From contig CAVUEG010000006.1 in the NCBI GenBank assembly GCA_963740525.1, positions 496,001-560,000 of the forward strand: 64,000 nt of DNA, written 5' to 3'. The position numbers were made by a program, and so were the translations under genes. Shown here piece after piece: positions 25,898 to 35,174 of this stretch. The notes beneath the pieces were generated by a model. The model did not search any database. It was not told the origin of the DNA and saw only the letters and a list, made by a program, of their open reading frames with translations. Source of the stretch: CAVUEG01 sp963740525 (GTDB lineage Bacteria > Actinomycetota > Actinomycetes > Propionibacteriales > Nocardioidaceae). Numbering within the stretch: position 1 is the first letter of the stretch; each line of letters starts with the position of its first letter.

Positions 25898-27595
25898 TCA
25901 GACGATGTCCGGCGCCCTGACCCGCGCCTCGTCCGCCTCACGGTCGGTCGGCTGCTCCTGGCTCTGGCGCTCCGCCTCGACCCGGCGCAGGTAGTGGTCG
26001 ACCTCTACCTCGACGCGGGCCTGGTCCCACCCCAGCTCGGCGGCCATCAGCTCGGCCGCGGGCCGAGCCGCGGTGACGCCACGGTCGAAGGTCTCGATGG
26101 AGATGCGGGTACGGCGGGTGAGGACGTCGTCGAGATGCAGGGCGCCCTCGTGGGTGACGGCGTACACCACCTCGGCGCACAGATAGTCCTCGGCACCGGG
26201 CAGCCGCTCGCCCAGCTCCGGCCGGTCGGCGATGAGCGCCAACAGATCGTCGACGAGCCCACCGAACCGCCCCAGCAGGTGGTCGATCCGCGCGACGTGC
26301 ACGCCGGAGCGCCGCGACAGGCCGGCACGCTGGTTGGACCGCGCCTCGAACCCCTCCGCCCCCAGCAGCGGCACCCGGTCGGTGATCGACGCGGCCACCG
26401 TGCCACCCAACGAGTGTGCGGCCGCCTCGACGGCGTCGCGCGCCATCACGCGGTACGTCGTCAGCTTGCCGCCGGCTACCAACACCAGGCCGGGCACCGG
26501 GGTCACCACCGTGTGCTCGCGTGAGATCCGTGACGTCGGCTCGGACTCCCCGGTCAGCAGCGGACGGAGCCCGGCGTACACACCTTCGACGTCGTCGCGA
26601 TCGAGCGGCTCGCGAAGGATCTTGTTCACATGCCCGAGGACGTAGTCGATGTCGGCCCGGGAGGCCGCCGGGTGGGCCTTGTCGAGGTCCCAGGCGGTGT
26701 CGGTGGTGCCGATGATCCAGTGCGAGCCCCACGGGATCACGAAGAGCACGGACTTCTCCGTGCGGGTGATCAGCCCGGCGTCGGAGCGGATCCGGTCACG
26801 AGGCACGACCAGGTGTATGCCCTTGCTGGCCTGGACGTTGAGCGCACCGCGACCGCCGACCATGGCCTGGATCTCGTCGGTCCAGACCCCGGCCGCGTTC
26901 ACCACCACGCGGGCCCGGATGGTCAGGTCCCGGCCCTGCTCGAGGTCCCGCACTCGTACACCGACGACCCGCTCGCCCTCACGAAGGAAGCCCACGACCT
27001 GGGCGCGGGTCGCGACGTGGGCACCGTGCCTGGCCGCAGTCCGGGCCAGGGTCAGCACCAGACGGGCGTCGTCCACCTGGCAGTCGTAGTAGCGGATCGC
27101 GCCGGTCAGATCCTCGGTGCGCAGGTCCGGGGCGATCCGCGCGACGCTGCGCCGGAAGAGGTGCTTGTGACGCGGCAGGCCGACGTCGTACTTGCCGGCC
27201 ATCGCCATCGCGTCGTACAGCGCCAGCCCGGCACCGACGTAGGGCCGCTCCCAGGTGTGGTGCAGCGGGTAGAGGAACGGGACCGGCCGGACCAGGTGCG
27301 GCGCGAGGCGGGTGAGCAGGAGCCCTCGTTCTTCGAGCGCCTCCCGGACCAGCCCGAAGTCCAGCATCTCCAGATACCGCAGGCCGCCGTGGATCAGCTT
27401 GCTCGACCGCGAGGAGGTTCCCGACGCCAGGTCGCGCTGCTCCAGGAGGCCGACCGACAGGCCACGCGTGACCGCGTCCAGGGCGGTGCCGGCGCCGACC
27501 ACCCCACCGCCGACTACGAGCACGTCGAGCTCCGCTGCGCCCATCGCCTCCAAGGAGTCGAGCCGGTGCCGCGGACCGAGCACCCCGGCCGTCAC
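25898..27595 (-). CDS. glpD: glycerol-3-phosphate dehydrogenase (FAD, aerobic)
   Basis: A 565-residue flavoprotein. The N-terminal FAD motif is DVLVVGGGVVGAGTALDAV (about 24-42), followed by the family segment SSRSSKLIHGGLRYLE. GTTDTAWDLDKAHP and AGLRPLLTG mark the substrate-binding half, and the C-terminal DAO_C domain covers about 400-530. It oxidises sn-glycerol-3-phosphate to dihydroxyacetone phosphate and passes electrons to menaquinone at the membrane. It is the last gene of the guaB3-amidohydrolase-glpD run, overlapping the amidohydrolase by 4 bases. Other glp genes are not nearby, although the window opens with a GDPD that makes its substrate. Confidence 0.92.
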   Translation of the reverse strand: MTAGVLGPRHRLDSLEAMGAAELDVLVVGGGVVGAGTALDAVTRGLSVGLLEQRDLASGTSSRSSKLIHGGLRYLEMLDFGLVREALEERGLLLTRLAPHLVRPVPFLYPLHHTWERPYVGAGLALYDAMAMAGKYDVGLPRHKHLFRRSVARIAPDLRTEDLTGAIRYYDCQVDDARLVLTLARTAARHGAHVATRAQVVGFLREGERVVGVRVRDLEQGRDLTIRARVVVNAAGVWTDEIQAMVGGRGALNVQASKGIHLVVPRDRIRSDAGLITRTEKSVLFVIPWGSHWIIGTTDTAWDLDKAHPAASRADIDYVLGHVNKILREPLDRDDVEGVYAGLRPLLTGESEPTSRISREHTVVTPVPGLVLVAGGKLTTYRVMARDAVEAAAHSLGGTVAASITDRVPLLGAEGFEARSNQRAGLSRRSGVHVARIDHLLGRFGGLVDDLLALIADRPELGERLPGAEDYLCAEVVYAVTHEGALHLDDVLTRRTRISIETFDRGVTAARPAAELMAAELGWDQARVEVEVDHYLRRVEAERQSQEQPTDREADEARVRAPDIV

Positions 27596-28404
27596 GCGAG
27601 CACGACCCGCTCGTGACGGGCGAGGTCGGTGCGGTGGTCGCGCAGCATCGGATGCCGCTCCCGGGTACGCCGGACCAGCTCCGGGTCGAGGTCCACCACG
27701 ACCATGGCCGGAGAGTCCGTGCCGACCCGGTCGACGACCTGGCCCTCGGGGTCGAAGACGGCGCTGCCTCCGCTGTACGCGTGGTCACCGCAGCGACCGA
27801 CGAGGCCCGCGAAGACGACGTACATTCCGTTGTCGAGCGCGCGAGCCGGGTAGTAGAGGTCGCGCCGGTGCTCGGAGCCCACGACATAGGCGGCGGGGCA
27901 GAGGTAGGCCGTGGCACCCGCAACCGCGGCCGCGCGCGCGTGCTCGGGGAAGCACCCGTCGTAGCAGATCCCGAGTCCGAGCCGCCAACCCTCGAAGTCG
28001 ACGCTCGCGCCAGTGTCGCCGGGCACGAAGTAACCCGCCTCGTCGGAGAAGAGGTGCTGCTTTCGGTAGGCGAGCCGGACCTGACCGCGGTGGAAGGCGA
28101 GCAGCACCAACCGCGGTGCGCCCGACTCACGGACGGCCGCTCCGGCCAGCACCAGCGCCTGCGGCCGCGCCTCGGCGAGGGGGGTCAGGCGCGGGTCGTC
28201 CAGCTCGATCGCGTGCGCGTCGTCGAACGCCGCAGGGTCGTAGCCGGTGAGGAACAGCTCGGGAAGGACCACGACCTGCGCGCCCCGGTGCACCGCGGAG
28301 TCGACCAACGCGACCGCCGAGCGCACGTTCGCCTCGACGTCACCGCTCACGGACTCCGCCTGGGCAGCGGCAACCCGGAGCGAGCCGTCCAGGCGGTGGG
28401 TCAC
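27592..28404 (-). CDS. carbon-nitrogen hydrolase (nitrilase superfamily)
   Basis: A 270-residue single-domain amidohydrolase. The three catalytic residues of the nitrilase fold are visible: the glutamate in VVLPELFLTGYD, the lysine in YRKQHLFSD and the cysteine in GICYDGCFPEHAR. Length and motifs fit the small aliphatic amidase group that includes omega-amidase and N-carbamoyl-amidohydrolases. The amide cleaved is unknown. The gene overlaps guaB3 and glpD by 4 bases on each side, so the three are made from one message. Confidence 0.85.
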   Translation of the reverse strand: MTHRLDGSLRVAAAQAESVSGDVEANVRSAVALVDSAVHRGAQVVVLPELFLTGYDPAAFDDAHAIELDDPRLTPLAEARPQALVLAGAAVRESGAPRLVLLAFHRGQVRLAYRKQHLFSDEAGYFVPGDTGASVDFEGWRLGLGICYDGCFPEHARAAAVAGATAYLCPAAYVVGSEHRRDLYYPARALDNGMYVVFAGLVGRCGDHAYSGGSAVFDPEGQVVDRVGTDSPAMVVVDLDPELVRRTRERHPMLRDHRTDLARHERVVLA

Positions 28405-29507
28405 TGGACGACGACCTCGACCCGCTGGAACTCCTTGAGCTCCGTGTAGCCGGTGGTCGCCAGGGAGCGGCGGAGGGCGCCGATGAGGTTCATCGTCCCG
28501 TCGCTGACCCGCGAGGGCCCGAACAGGATCTCCTCCAGAGTGCCGACGATGCCGAACTCGACGCGTTCACCCCGCGGCAGCTCGGCGTGCCAGGCCTCGG
28601 CACCCCAGTGGAAGCCGCGTCCCGGTGCCTCCGTGGCACGCGCCAGAGGCGAGCCGACCATCACGGCATCGGCACCGCAGGCGACGGCCTTGGCGATGTC
28701 GCCGCTCCGGCCGATCGATCCGTCCGCGATCACGTGGACGTAGCGACCACCGGACTCGTCCATGTAGTCCCGGCGGGCCGCGGCCACGTCGGCCACCGCA
28801 CTCGCCATGGGTACGGCGACGCCGAGCACGGTGCGCGTCGTGTGGGCCGCACCACCGCCGAAGCCGACGAGTACGCCGGCCGCGCCGGTGCGCATCAGGT
28901 GCAGGGCAGCCTGGTAGGTGGCGCAGCCACCGACGATCACGGGCACGTCGAGCTCGTAGATGAACTCCTTGAGGTTCAGCGGCTCGGCCTGGCTGGACAC
29001 GTGCTCGGCGCTCACCGTCGTCCCACGGATCACGAACATGTCGACGCCGGCGTCCACCACGGTCTTGGCGAACTCCTTGGTGCGCTGAGGAGACAGGGAG
29101 CCGGCCACGGTCACGCCGGCCTCACGCATCTCCTTCAGCCGGGCGGTGATGAGCTCGGCACGGATCGGCTCGGCGTACATCTCCTGCATGCGATGAACGG
29201 CCGCGGACCCACGGAGCCCCGCCACCTCCTCGAGCAGGTCGGTCGGGTCGTCGTAGCGGGTCCAGAGCCCTTCGAGGTTCAGGACCCCGAGCCCACCATG
29301 CCTGCCGAACTCGATCGCGGTCGCCGGGGACATCACCGAGTCCATCGGCGCCGCCATGATCGGCAGCTCGAAGCGGTAGGCGTCGATCTGCCAGGCGATC
29401 GAGACCTCCTCGGGGTCGCGCGTGCGCCTGCTCGGGACGACGGCGATGTCGTCGAAGGAGTAGGCACGGCGGCCGCGCTTGGCACGGCCGATCTCGATCT
29501 CGGTCAC
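28401..29507 (-). CDS. guaB3: GuaB3 family IMP dehydrogenase-related protein
   Basis: A 368-residue IMPDH/GMP reductase-like barrel with no CBS domains. The phosphate-binding IADGSIGRSGDIAKA and GADAVMVGSPLA segments are present. At the place of the catalytic cysteine loop (IMPDH: GSICTTR) the sequence reads GGAAHTTR, with histidine at residue 222, so the usual covalent intermediate cannot form there. GuaB3 is a conserved paralogue beside guaB in actinobacteria (Rv3410c in M. tuberculosis), and its reaction is not settled in this group. Start GTG 29507. It lies 52 bases after guaB, on the same strand, and is followed by overlapping genes. Confidence 0.88.
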   Translation of the reverse strand: MTEIEIGRAKRGRRAYSFDDIAVVPSRRTRDPEEVSIAWQIDAYRFELPIMAAPMDSVMSPATAIEFGRHGGLGVLNLEGLWTRYDDPTDLLEEVAGLRGSAAVHRMQEMYAEPIRAELITARLKEMREAGVTVAGSLSPQRTKEFAKTVVDAGVDMFVIRGTTVSAEHVSSQAEPLNLKEFIYELDVPVIVGGCATYQAALHLMRTGAAGVLVGFGGGAAHTTRTVLGVAVPMASAVADVAAARRDYMDESGGRYVHVIADGSIGRSGDIAKAVACGADAVMVGSPLARATEAPGRGFHWGAEAWHAELPRGERVEFGIVGTLEEILFGPSRVSDGTMNLIGALRRSLATTGYTELKEFQRVEVVVQ

Positions 29508-29559
29508 GAGGGCAGTCTCTCAGTCGTGGGTCGGGACTGTCGAAAGTCGCAGGAGGCTC

Positions 29560-31092
29560 CTAGCGACTCGTGTAGTTGGGCGCCTCGACGGTCATCTGGA
29601 CGTCGTGGGGGTGGGACTCCTTCAGGCTGGCCTGCGTGATCCGCACGAAGCGCCCCCGCTCCTGGAGCTCGGGCACGGTGCGGGCGCCGACGTAGAACAT
29701 CGACTGGCGAAGCCCGCCGACGAGCTGGTGAGCCACGGCGGCCAGCGGCCCGCGGTAGGCCACCCGCCCCTCTATGCCCTCCGGGACGAGCTTGTCGTCG
29801 CTGTCGACCTCGGCCTGGAAGTAGCGGTCCTTGGAGTAGGACTTCTTGCCGCGGGAGCTCATCGCACCGAGTGAGCCCATCCCACGGTAGGCCTTGTACT
29901 GCTTGCCGTTGACGAAGATCAGGTCACCCGGACTCTCCTCGCAGCCGGCCAGCAGCGAGCCCACCATGACCGAGTCCGCTCCGGCGACGATGGCCTTGGC
30001 GATGTCGCCGGAGTACTGCAGGCCGCCGTCGGCGATGACGGGTACGCCGGCCTCCCGGCAGGCGAGCCACGCGTCGTACACGGCCGTGATCTGGGGCGCT
30101 CCGACCCCGGTGACGATGCGGGTCGTGCAGATCGAGCCAGGGCCGACGCCCACCTTGACGGCGTCCGAGCCGGCGTCGACGAAGGCCTGCGCCCCGGCGC
30201 GCGTGGCCACGTTGCCGCCGATCACCTGCACATGGCGCGTGGCCGGGTCGGTCTTGAGCCGGCGGACCATGTCGAGCAGCATCCGGACGTGCCCGTGGGC
30301 GGTGTCAGCGACGAGCACGTCGACACCGGCCTCCACCAGGGTCGTGGCTCGCTCCCAGGAGTCCCCGAAGTAGCCGATCGCCGCGCCGACCATGAGCCGG
30401 CCGTCCGCGTCCTTCGAGGCATGGGGGAACTGCTCGGACTTCACGAAGTCCTTCACCGTGATCAGTCCTGCGAGGCGACCCTGCTCGTCGACCAACGGCA
30501 GCCGCTCGCGCTTGTGCTGACGCAGCAGCTTCGTGGCGTCCTCGCGGTCGATCCCCACGGGTGCCGTGATCAGCGGCATCGGCGTCATGATGTCGCTGAC
30601 GAGCGTGGTGGCCCACTCGGCGACGGGCGTGAAGCGCAGGTCGCGGTTGGTGATGATGCCGAGCAGAGTGTCGTCCTGGTCGACGACGGGAAGCCCGGAG
30701 ACGCGGTACTCGCCGCACCGGTCGTCGAGCTCCTCGAGGGTCGCCTTCGGGCTGATCGTGATCGGGTTCGAGATCATCCCGGTCTGGGTCCGCTTCACCA
30801 GGTCGACCTGGTAGGCCTGGTCCTCGATCGACAGGTTGCGGTGCAGGACGCCGAGCCCACCCTCGCGAGCCATCGCGATGGCCATCCGGGACTCCGTCAC
30901 GGTGTCCATGGCGCTCGACACGAGGGGCACCCTCAGGCTGATCTCACGGGTGAGTCTGGAGGTGGTGTCGATGTCGGTCGGCACCACGTCGCTCTCGCCC
31001 GGCAGCAGCAGGACGTCGTCGTATGTGAGACCGAGCGTGGCGAACTTGTCGGGGACTCCAGCGGCGTGGTCGGCATCTAATGGCTGCGTCAT
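29560..31092 (-). CDS. guaB: inosine-5'-monophosphate dehydrogenase
   Basis: A 510-residue IMPDH. The barrel is interrupted at about 115-220 by a pair of CBS domains, and the catalytic loop GVGPGSICTTRIVTGVG has the nucleophile C322; the flap signature YRGMGSLGAM follows. It oxidises IMP to XMP with NAD+, the committed step to GMP, and feeds guaA. The ATG at 31092 has a good ribosome-binding site (GGAAGGG); the longer open frame upstream is out of family. A TAGACT box at 31122-31127 is a likely -10. Confidence 0.95.
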   Translation of the reverse strand: MTQPLDADHAAGVPDKFATLGLTYDDVLLLPGESDVVPTDIDTTSRLTREISLRVPLVSSAMDTVTESRMAIAMAREGGLGVLHRNLSIEDQAYQVDLVKRTQTGMISNPITISPKATLEELDDRCGEYRVSGLPVVDQDDTLLGIITNRDLRFTPVAEWATTLVSDIMTPMPLITAPVGIDREDATKLLRQHKRERLPLVDEQGRLAGLITVKDFVKSEQFPHASKDADGRLMVGAAIGYFGDSWERATTLVEAGVDVLVADTAHGHVRMLLDMVRRLKTDPATRHVQVIGGNVATRAGAQAFVDAGSDAVKVGVGPGSICTTRIVTGVGAPQITAVYDAWLACREAGVPVIADGGLQYSGDIAKAIVAGADSVMVGSLLAGCEESPGDLIFVNGKQYKAYRGMGSLGAMSSRGKKSYSKDRYFQAEVDSDDKLVPEGIEGRVAYRGPLAAVAHQLVGGLRQSMFYVGARTVPELQERGRFVRITQASLKESHPHDVQMTVEAPNYTSR

Positions 31093-31121
31093 CGGGCCCT
31101 TCCGTGCGTCGGCAGGCGACC

Positions 31122-31127
31122 AGTCTA
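31122..31127 (-). promoter_or_regulatory. -10 box upstream of guaB
   Basis: TAGACT on the minus strand, about 30 bases before the guaB ATG, would leave a short leader containing the GGAAGGG site. The palindrome CCCGTCGACGGG at 31154-31165 further up may be the end of the ACT-GNAT transcript. The -35 region is weak. Confidence 0.4.
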
Positions 31128-31169
31128 CGGCGCGCGAGGCGGCGTCCGGACGGCCCGTCGACGGGCGCG

Positions 31170-32072
31170 CTAGACGAGCTGACCGGGTACCGCTTCGGGC
31201 AGCGGGGACAGGTACGACACCCCGATCCTGATGTTCAGGGTCCCCCCGACCTGGCGGACCCGGCCGCGCAGCCCGGCCGAGAACACCAGGGGCAGCACCG
31301 TGTCGTCCACCGCCGGGACCCGCACCAGGACCTCGTCCGCACCCCTCGCGCGCGCCAGCCGGGCGGCGTCCACGAGGATCTTGGTGCCGACACCACGATG
31401 CACCCAGCGCGGGTCGATGGTCAGGTCGAGCAGCAGGGTCTCGTCGTCGTGCGGCATCAGCATCGCCTGCGCGACGAGCTCGCGGCCGGACCTCGCGTGC
31501 AGTGACATCGCCGAGGTGACCTCGACGACCGGCTCCAACGACGCCCCCGCGACCGTTGGCGCCGCGGTGGCTCCCAGCAGGCCCACGAGCTCGCCCGCCA
31601 GGTCCCCGAAGGCGGCTGCCCGGGCATGCTCGGTCGCCGTGAAGGGCGCGGCTCGGCGTACCCGGAGCTGGGAGCCGGCGACCGCGACGCGCAGCTCGTC
31701 CTCCTGCACCGTGGGCGGCTCCGCCCCGGCGGGCTCGGCGTCCAGCAGCTCGGACAGCGTCTCGTGAACCTGTGCCGGGTCGTCGAGGACCCTCCGGATC
31801 GCATGCAGGTACCGCGTCGGCCCGTCGACGAGCGTGTGCTCGCTGCAAGGCCCGACCGAGACCGCCTTGCCGCCCGCCTGCTCCACCAGCTCGGTCACCC
31901 GGGCCGGGTCCCAGCCCTGCGGGGCACGCAGCACGATCTCGTCGGTGACGCCGCCGAGGCCGGGGAAGATCTGCAGGCCCAGGATGTTCACGCCGTGCTC
32001 ACCGCACCGCTGTGCGAGCTCGGCGAGCGATCCGGGCCGGTCGGCCAGGGTGGTGCGAGCACGGAACAGCAT
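31170..32072 (-). CDS. ACT domain - GNAT acetyltransferase fusion
   Basis: A 300-residue protein. Residues 1-75 are an ACT domain (MLFRARTTLADRPGSLAELA, then HGVNILGLQIFPGL), the small ligand-binding module that senses amino acids. The rest is a GNAT acetyltransferase; the acetyl-CoA loop is PRWVHRGVGTKIL. The ATG at 32072 has a strong GAGGGAG site. An acetyltransferase regulated by an amino acid is the natural reading, as shown for some actinobacterial ACT-GNAT lysine acetyltransferases of other domain order, but the target here is unknown. It lies 77 bases upstream of guaB on the same strand and may be its operon partner. Confidence 0.8.
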   Translation of the reverse strand: MLFRARTTLADRPGSLAELAQRCGEHGVNILGLQIFPGLGGVTDEIVLRAPQGWDPARVTELVEQAGGKAVSVGPCSEHTLVDGPTRYLHAIRRVLDDPAQVHETLSELLDAEPAGAEPPTVQEDELRVAVAGSQLRVRRAAPFTATEHARAAAFGDLAGELVGLLGATAAPTVAGASLEPVVEVTSAMSLHARSGRELVAQAMLMPHDDETLLLDLTIDPRWVHRGVGTKILVDAARLARARGADEVLVRVPAVDDTVLPLVFSAGLRGRVRQVGGTLNIRIGVSYLSPLPEAVPGQLV

Positions 32073-32233
32073 GGGAACTCCCTCGTCGGACGTGCGGAAC
32101 CCCACTGTGGGTGGTGCGTGTTTCCCGGCCGCGGCGCCGGTGTAACACGCAGAAGAACTCTGCGGCGCCTCGCGCTGCTGGCTCGACCCTGCTGCGCCTT
32201 TCCTCCGGGGCGACTCGGTGGTTGGCTCGGGGG

Positions 32234-32812
32234 ATGGACGCAGTCCGGAGCGCGTTCGACGCGGTCCCGCGGGCCGACTTCCTCCGGCGCGGGTCACGCG
32301 CCAGTGCGGCGTACGACGGCCCGATCGGCATCGGTCACGGCCAGACCAACTCGCAACCACGCACGGTCGAGGCCATGTTGCGCCTGCTCGAGGTGCGCGC
32401 GGGCGACCGCGTGCTCGACGTGGGCTCGGGCTCCGGGTGGACCACTGCCCTCCTCGCGCAGCTGACAGGGCCCGGCGGCGCCGTGATCGGCGTGGAGATC
32501 GAGCCTGAGCTCGCCACCTGGGGAGCCGCCAACCTGGGTGCCCGAGGGTGCCCTTGGGCCCGGATCCAGGAGGCCGCTGCCGGGGTTCTCGGGCTGCCCC
32601 AGCACGCGCCGTACGACCGGATCCTGGTCTCGGCGGACGGCGGTCGGGTCCCCGACGAGCTCATCGCCCAGCTCGCGGCGGGCGGCCGGATGGTGCTGCC
32701 CGTGGCGGGGACGATGACGCTGGTGGCGCGATCCAACGATCGGGGTCGAGGTGACCGAGCACGGTCACTACCGGTTCGTGCCGTTGCGCTCGGTGGCGAC
32801 CGGCGGCCGTGA
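32234..32812 (+). CDS. protein-L-isoaspartate O-methyltransferase family (3' end frameshifted)
   Basis: The first 168 residues are a class I SAM methyltransferase of the isoaspartyl repair type: GIGHGQTNSQPRTVEAML, SAM motif VLDVGSGSGWTTALL, then YDRILVSADGGRVPDELI. These enzymes methylate damaged aspartyl residues in proteins to start their repair. After MTLVARSND the frame is lost: an extra base in the G run near 32741 changes EVTEHGHYRFVPLR, still encoded in the next frame, into unrelated residues. The open frame stops at 32812; the restored frame would end at 32846. Relatives end near that FVPLR motif, so the break is small but real or a sequence error. Confidence 0.75.
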   Translation: MDAVRSAFDAVPRADFLRRGSRASAAYDGPIGIGHGQTNSQPRTVEAMLRLLEVRAGDRVLDVGSGSGWTTALLAQLTGPGGAVIGVEIEPELATWGAANLGARGCPWARIQEAAAGVLGLPQHAPYDRILVSADGGRVPDELIAQLAAGGRMVLPVAGTMTLVARSNDRGRGDRARSLPVRAVALGGDRRP

Positions 32813-32827
32813 GGACGGGACACGCGA

Positions 32828-32861
32828 GAGGCGCCGCCCGGGGTGACCCGGACGGCGCCTC
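32828..32861. terminator. bidirectional terminator between PCMT-like gene and groEL
   Basis: GAGGCGCCG / CGGCGCCTC, a perfect 9-bp stem with a 16-base loop, between two convergent genes. It serves both the methyltransferase and the groES-groEL message. Confidence 0.75.
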
Positions 32862-32900
32862 ATCGTGCTGACTGCTCGGCCTGCGAGCGGTCGGGTTGGC

Positions 32901-34526
<1,626 letters not shown>

Positions 34527-34600
34527 CGTGGTGATGCTCCTTCGTGTTGAGTCGAGTGGTGGGGTCACGGCGGGGTTGCCGCGGCGACCTCCGGTAGTGA

Positions 34601-34642
34601 TCAGCCCCGGTGGCCCGAACCAGTCAGGCCAGCCGGGGCTGA
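34601..34642 (-). promoter_or_regulatory. strong hairpin between groES and groEL
   Basis: TCAGCCCCGGTGGCC (34601-34615) pairs with 34627-34642 in a 15-bp stem with a single bulged G and an 11-base loop. It sits midway in the groES-groEL gap without a T-run, so it may act as an RNA processing or partial termination site that makes groES mRNA more abundant than groEL. Confidence 0.6.
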
Positions 34643-34675
34643 GTCACGTCGTACGGGGTGAGCCGTGAGGCTCGG

Positions 34676-34969
34676 TCAGGCGACGACGGCGAGCACGTCG
34701 CGCGCCGAGAGGATGAGGTACTCCTCACCGGAGTACTTGACCTCGGTGCCGCCGTACTTGCTGTAGATGACCTTGTCGCCGACGTTCACGTCGAGCGGGA
34801 CACGGTTGCCGTTGTCGTCGATGCGGCCCGGGCCGATCGCCAGGACTTCGCCCTCCTGGGGCTTCTCCTTGGCGGTCTCCGGGATGACCAGGCCAGAAGC
34901 CGTGGTCTGCTCCGCGTCGAGCGGCTTGACGACGATACGGTCCTCGAGAGGCTTGATGTTGACCGACAC
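34676..34969 (-). CDS. groES: co-chaperonin GroES
   Basis: A 97-residue standard Hsp10: IKPLEDRIVVKPLDAEQTT, the mobile loop around TTASGLVIPETAKEKP and the DKVIYSKYGGTEVK core. It caps the GroEL ring. It is first in the groES-groEL1 operon, about 90 bases downstream of two CIRCE operators. Confidence 0.97.
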   Translation of the reverse strand: MSVNIKPLEDRIVVKPLDAEQTTASGLVIPETAKEKPQEGEVLAIGPGRIDDNGNRVPLDVNVGDKVIYSKYGGTEVKYSGEEYLILSARDVLAVVA

Positions 34970-35061
34970 TTGAGTCGACCTCCACTTTCAGGCATACGAA
35001 GTTGGGACGTCAGGATGCACCTGGGTGTACGCCGTCGCGGGGGTCGCACACCCTGTGGCGC

Positions 35062-35086
35062 TGGCACCCTCAGGGTGAGAGTGCCA
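35062..35086 (-). promoter_or_regulatory. CIRCE operator (HrcA site), imperfect copy
   Basis: TGGCACTC-N9-GGGTGCCA on the minus strand, with the correct 9-base spacer and one mismatch in the arms. It covers about +1 to +25 of the groES transcript. Confidence 0.75.
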
Positions 35087-35092
35087 AGACGA

Positions 35093-35122
35093 AATCTAGC
35101 ACTCACACCCAACGAGTGCCAG
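35093..35122 (-). promoter_or_regulatory. groES promoter with overlapping CIRCE operator
   Basis: On the minus strand, CTGGCA (-35, 35122-35117) and TAGATT (-10, 35098-35093) are 18 bases apart. A nearly perfect CIRCE site TGGCACTC-N9-GAGTGCTA (35121-35097) lies between and over them. HrcA bound here blocks polymerase, so the operon is heat-inducible. The second CIRCE lies just downstream. Confidence 0.85.
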
Positions 35123-35174
35123 ACCGGGGCGCTCCGGGGACGAGGCCCGATGCCCGGGCTGCAAGGATGCCGGG

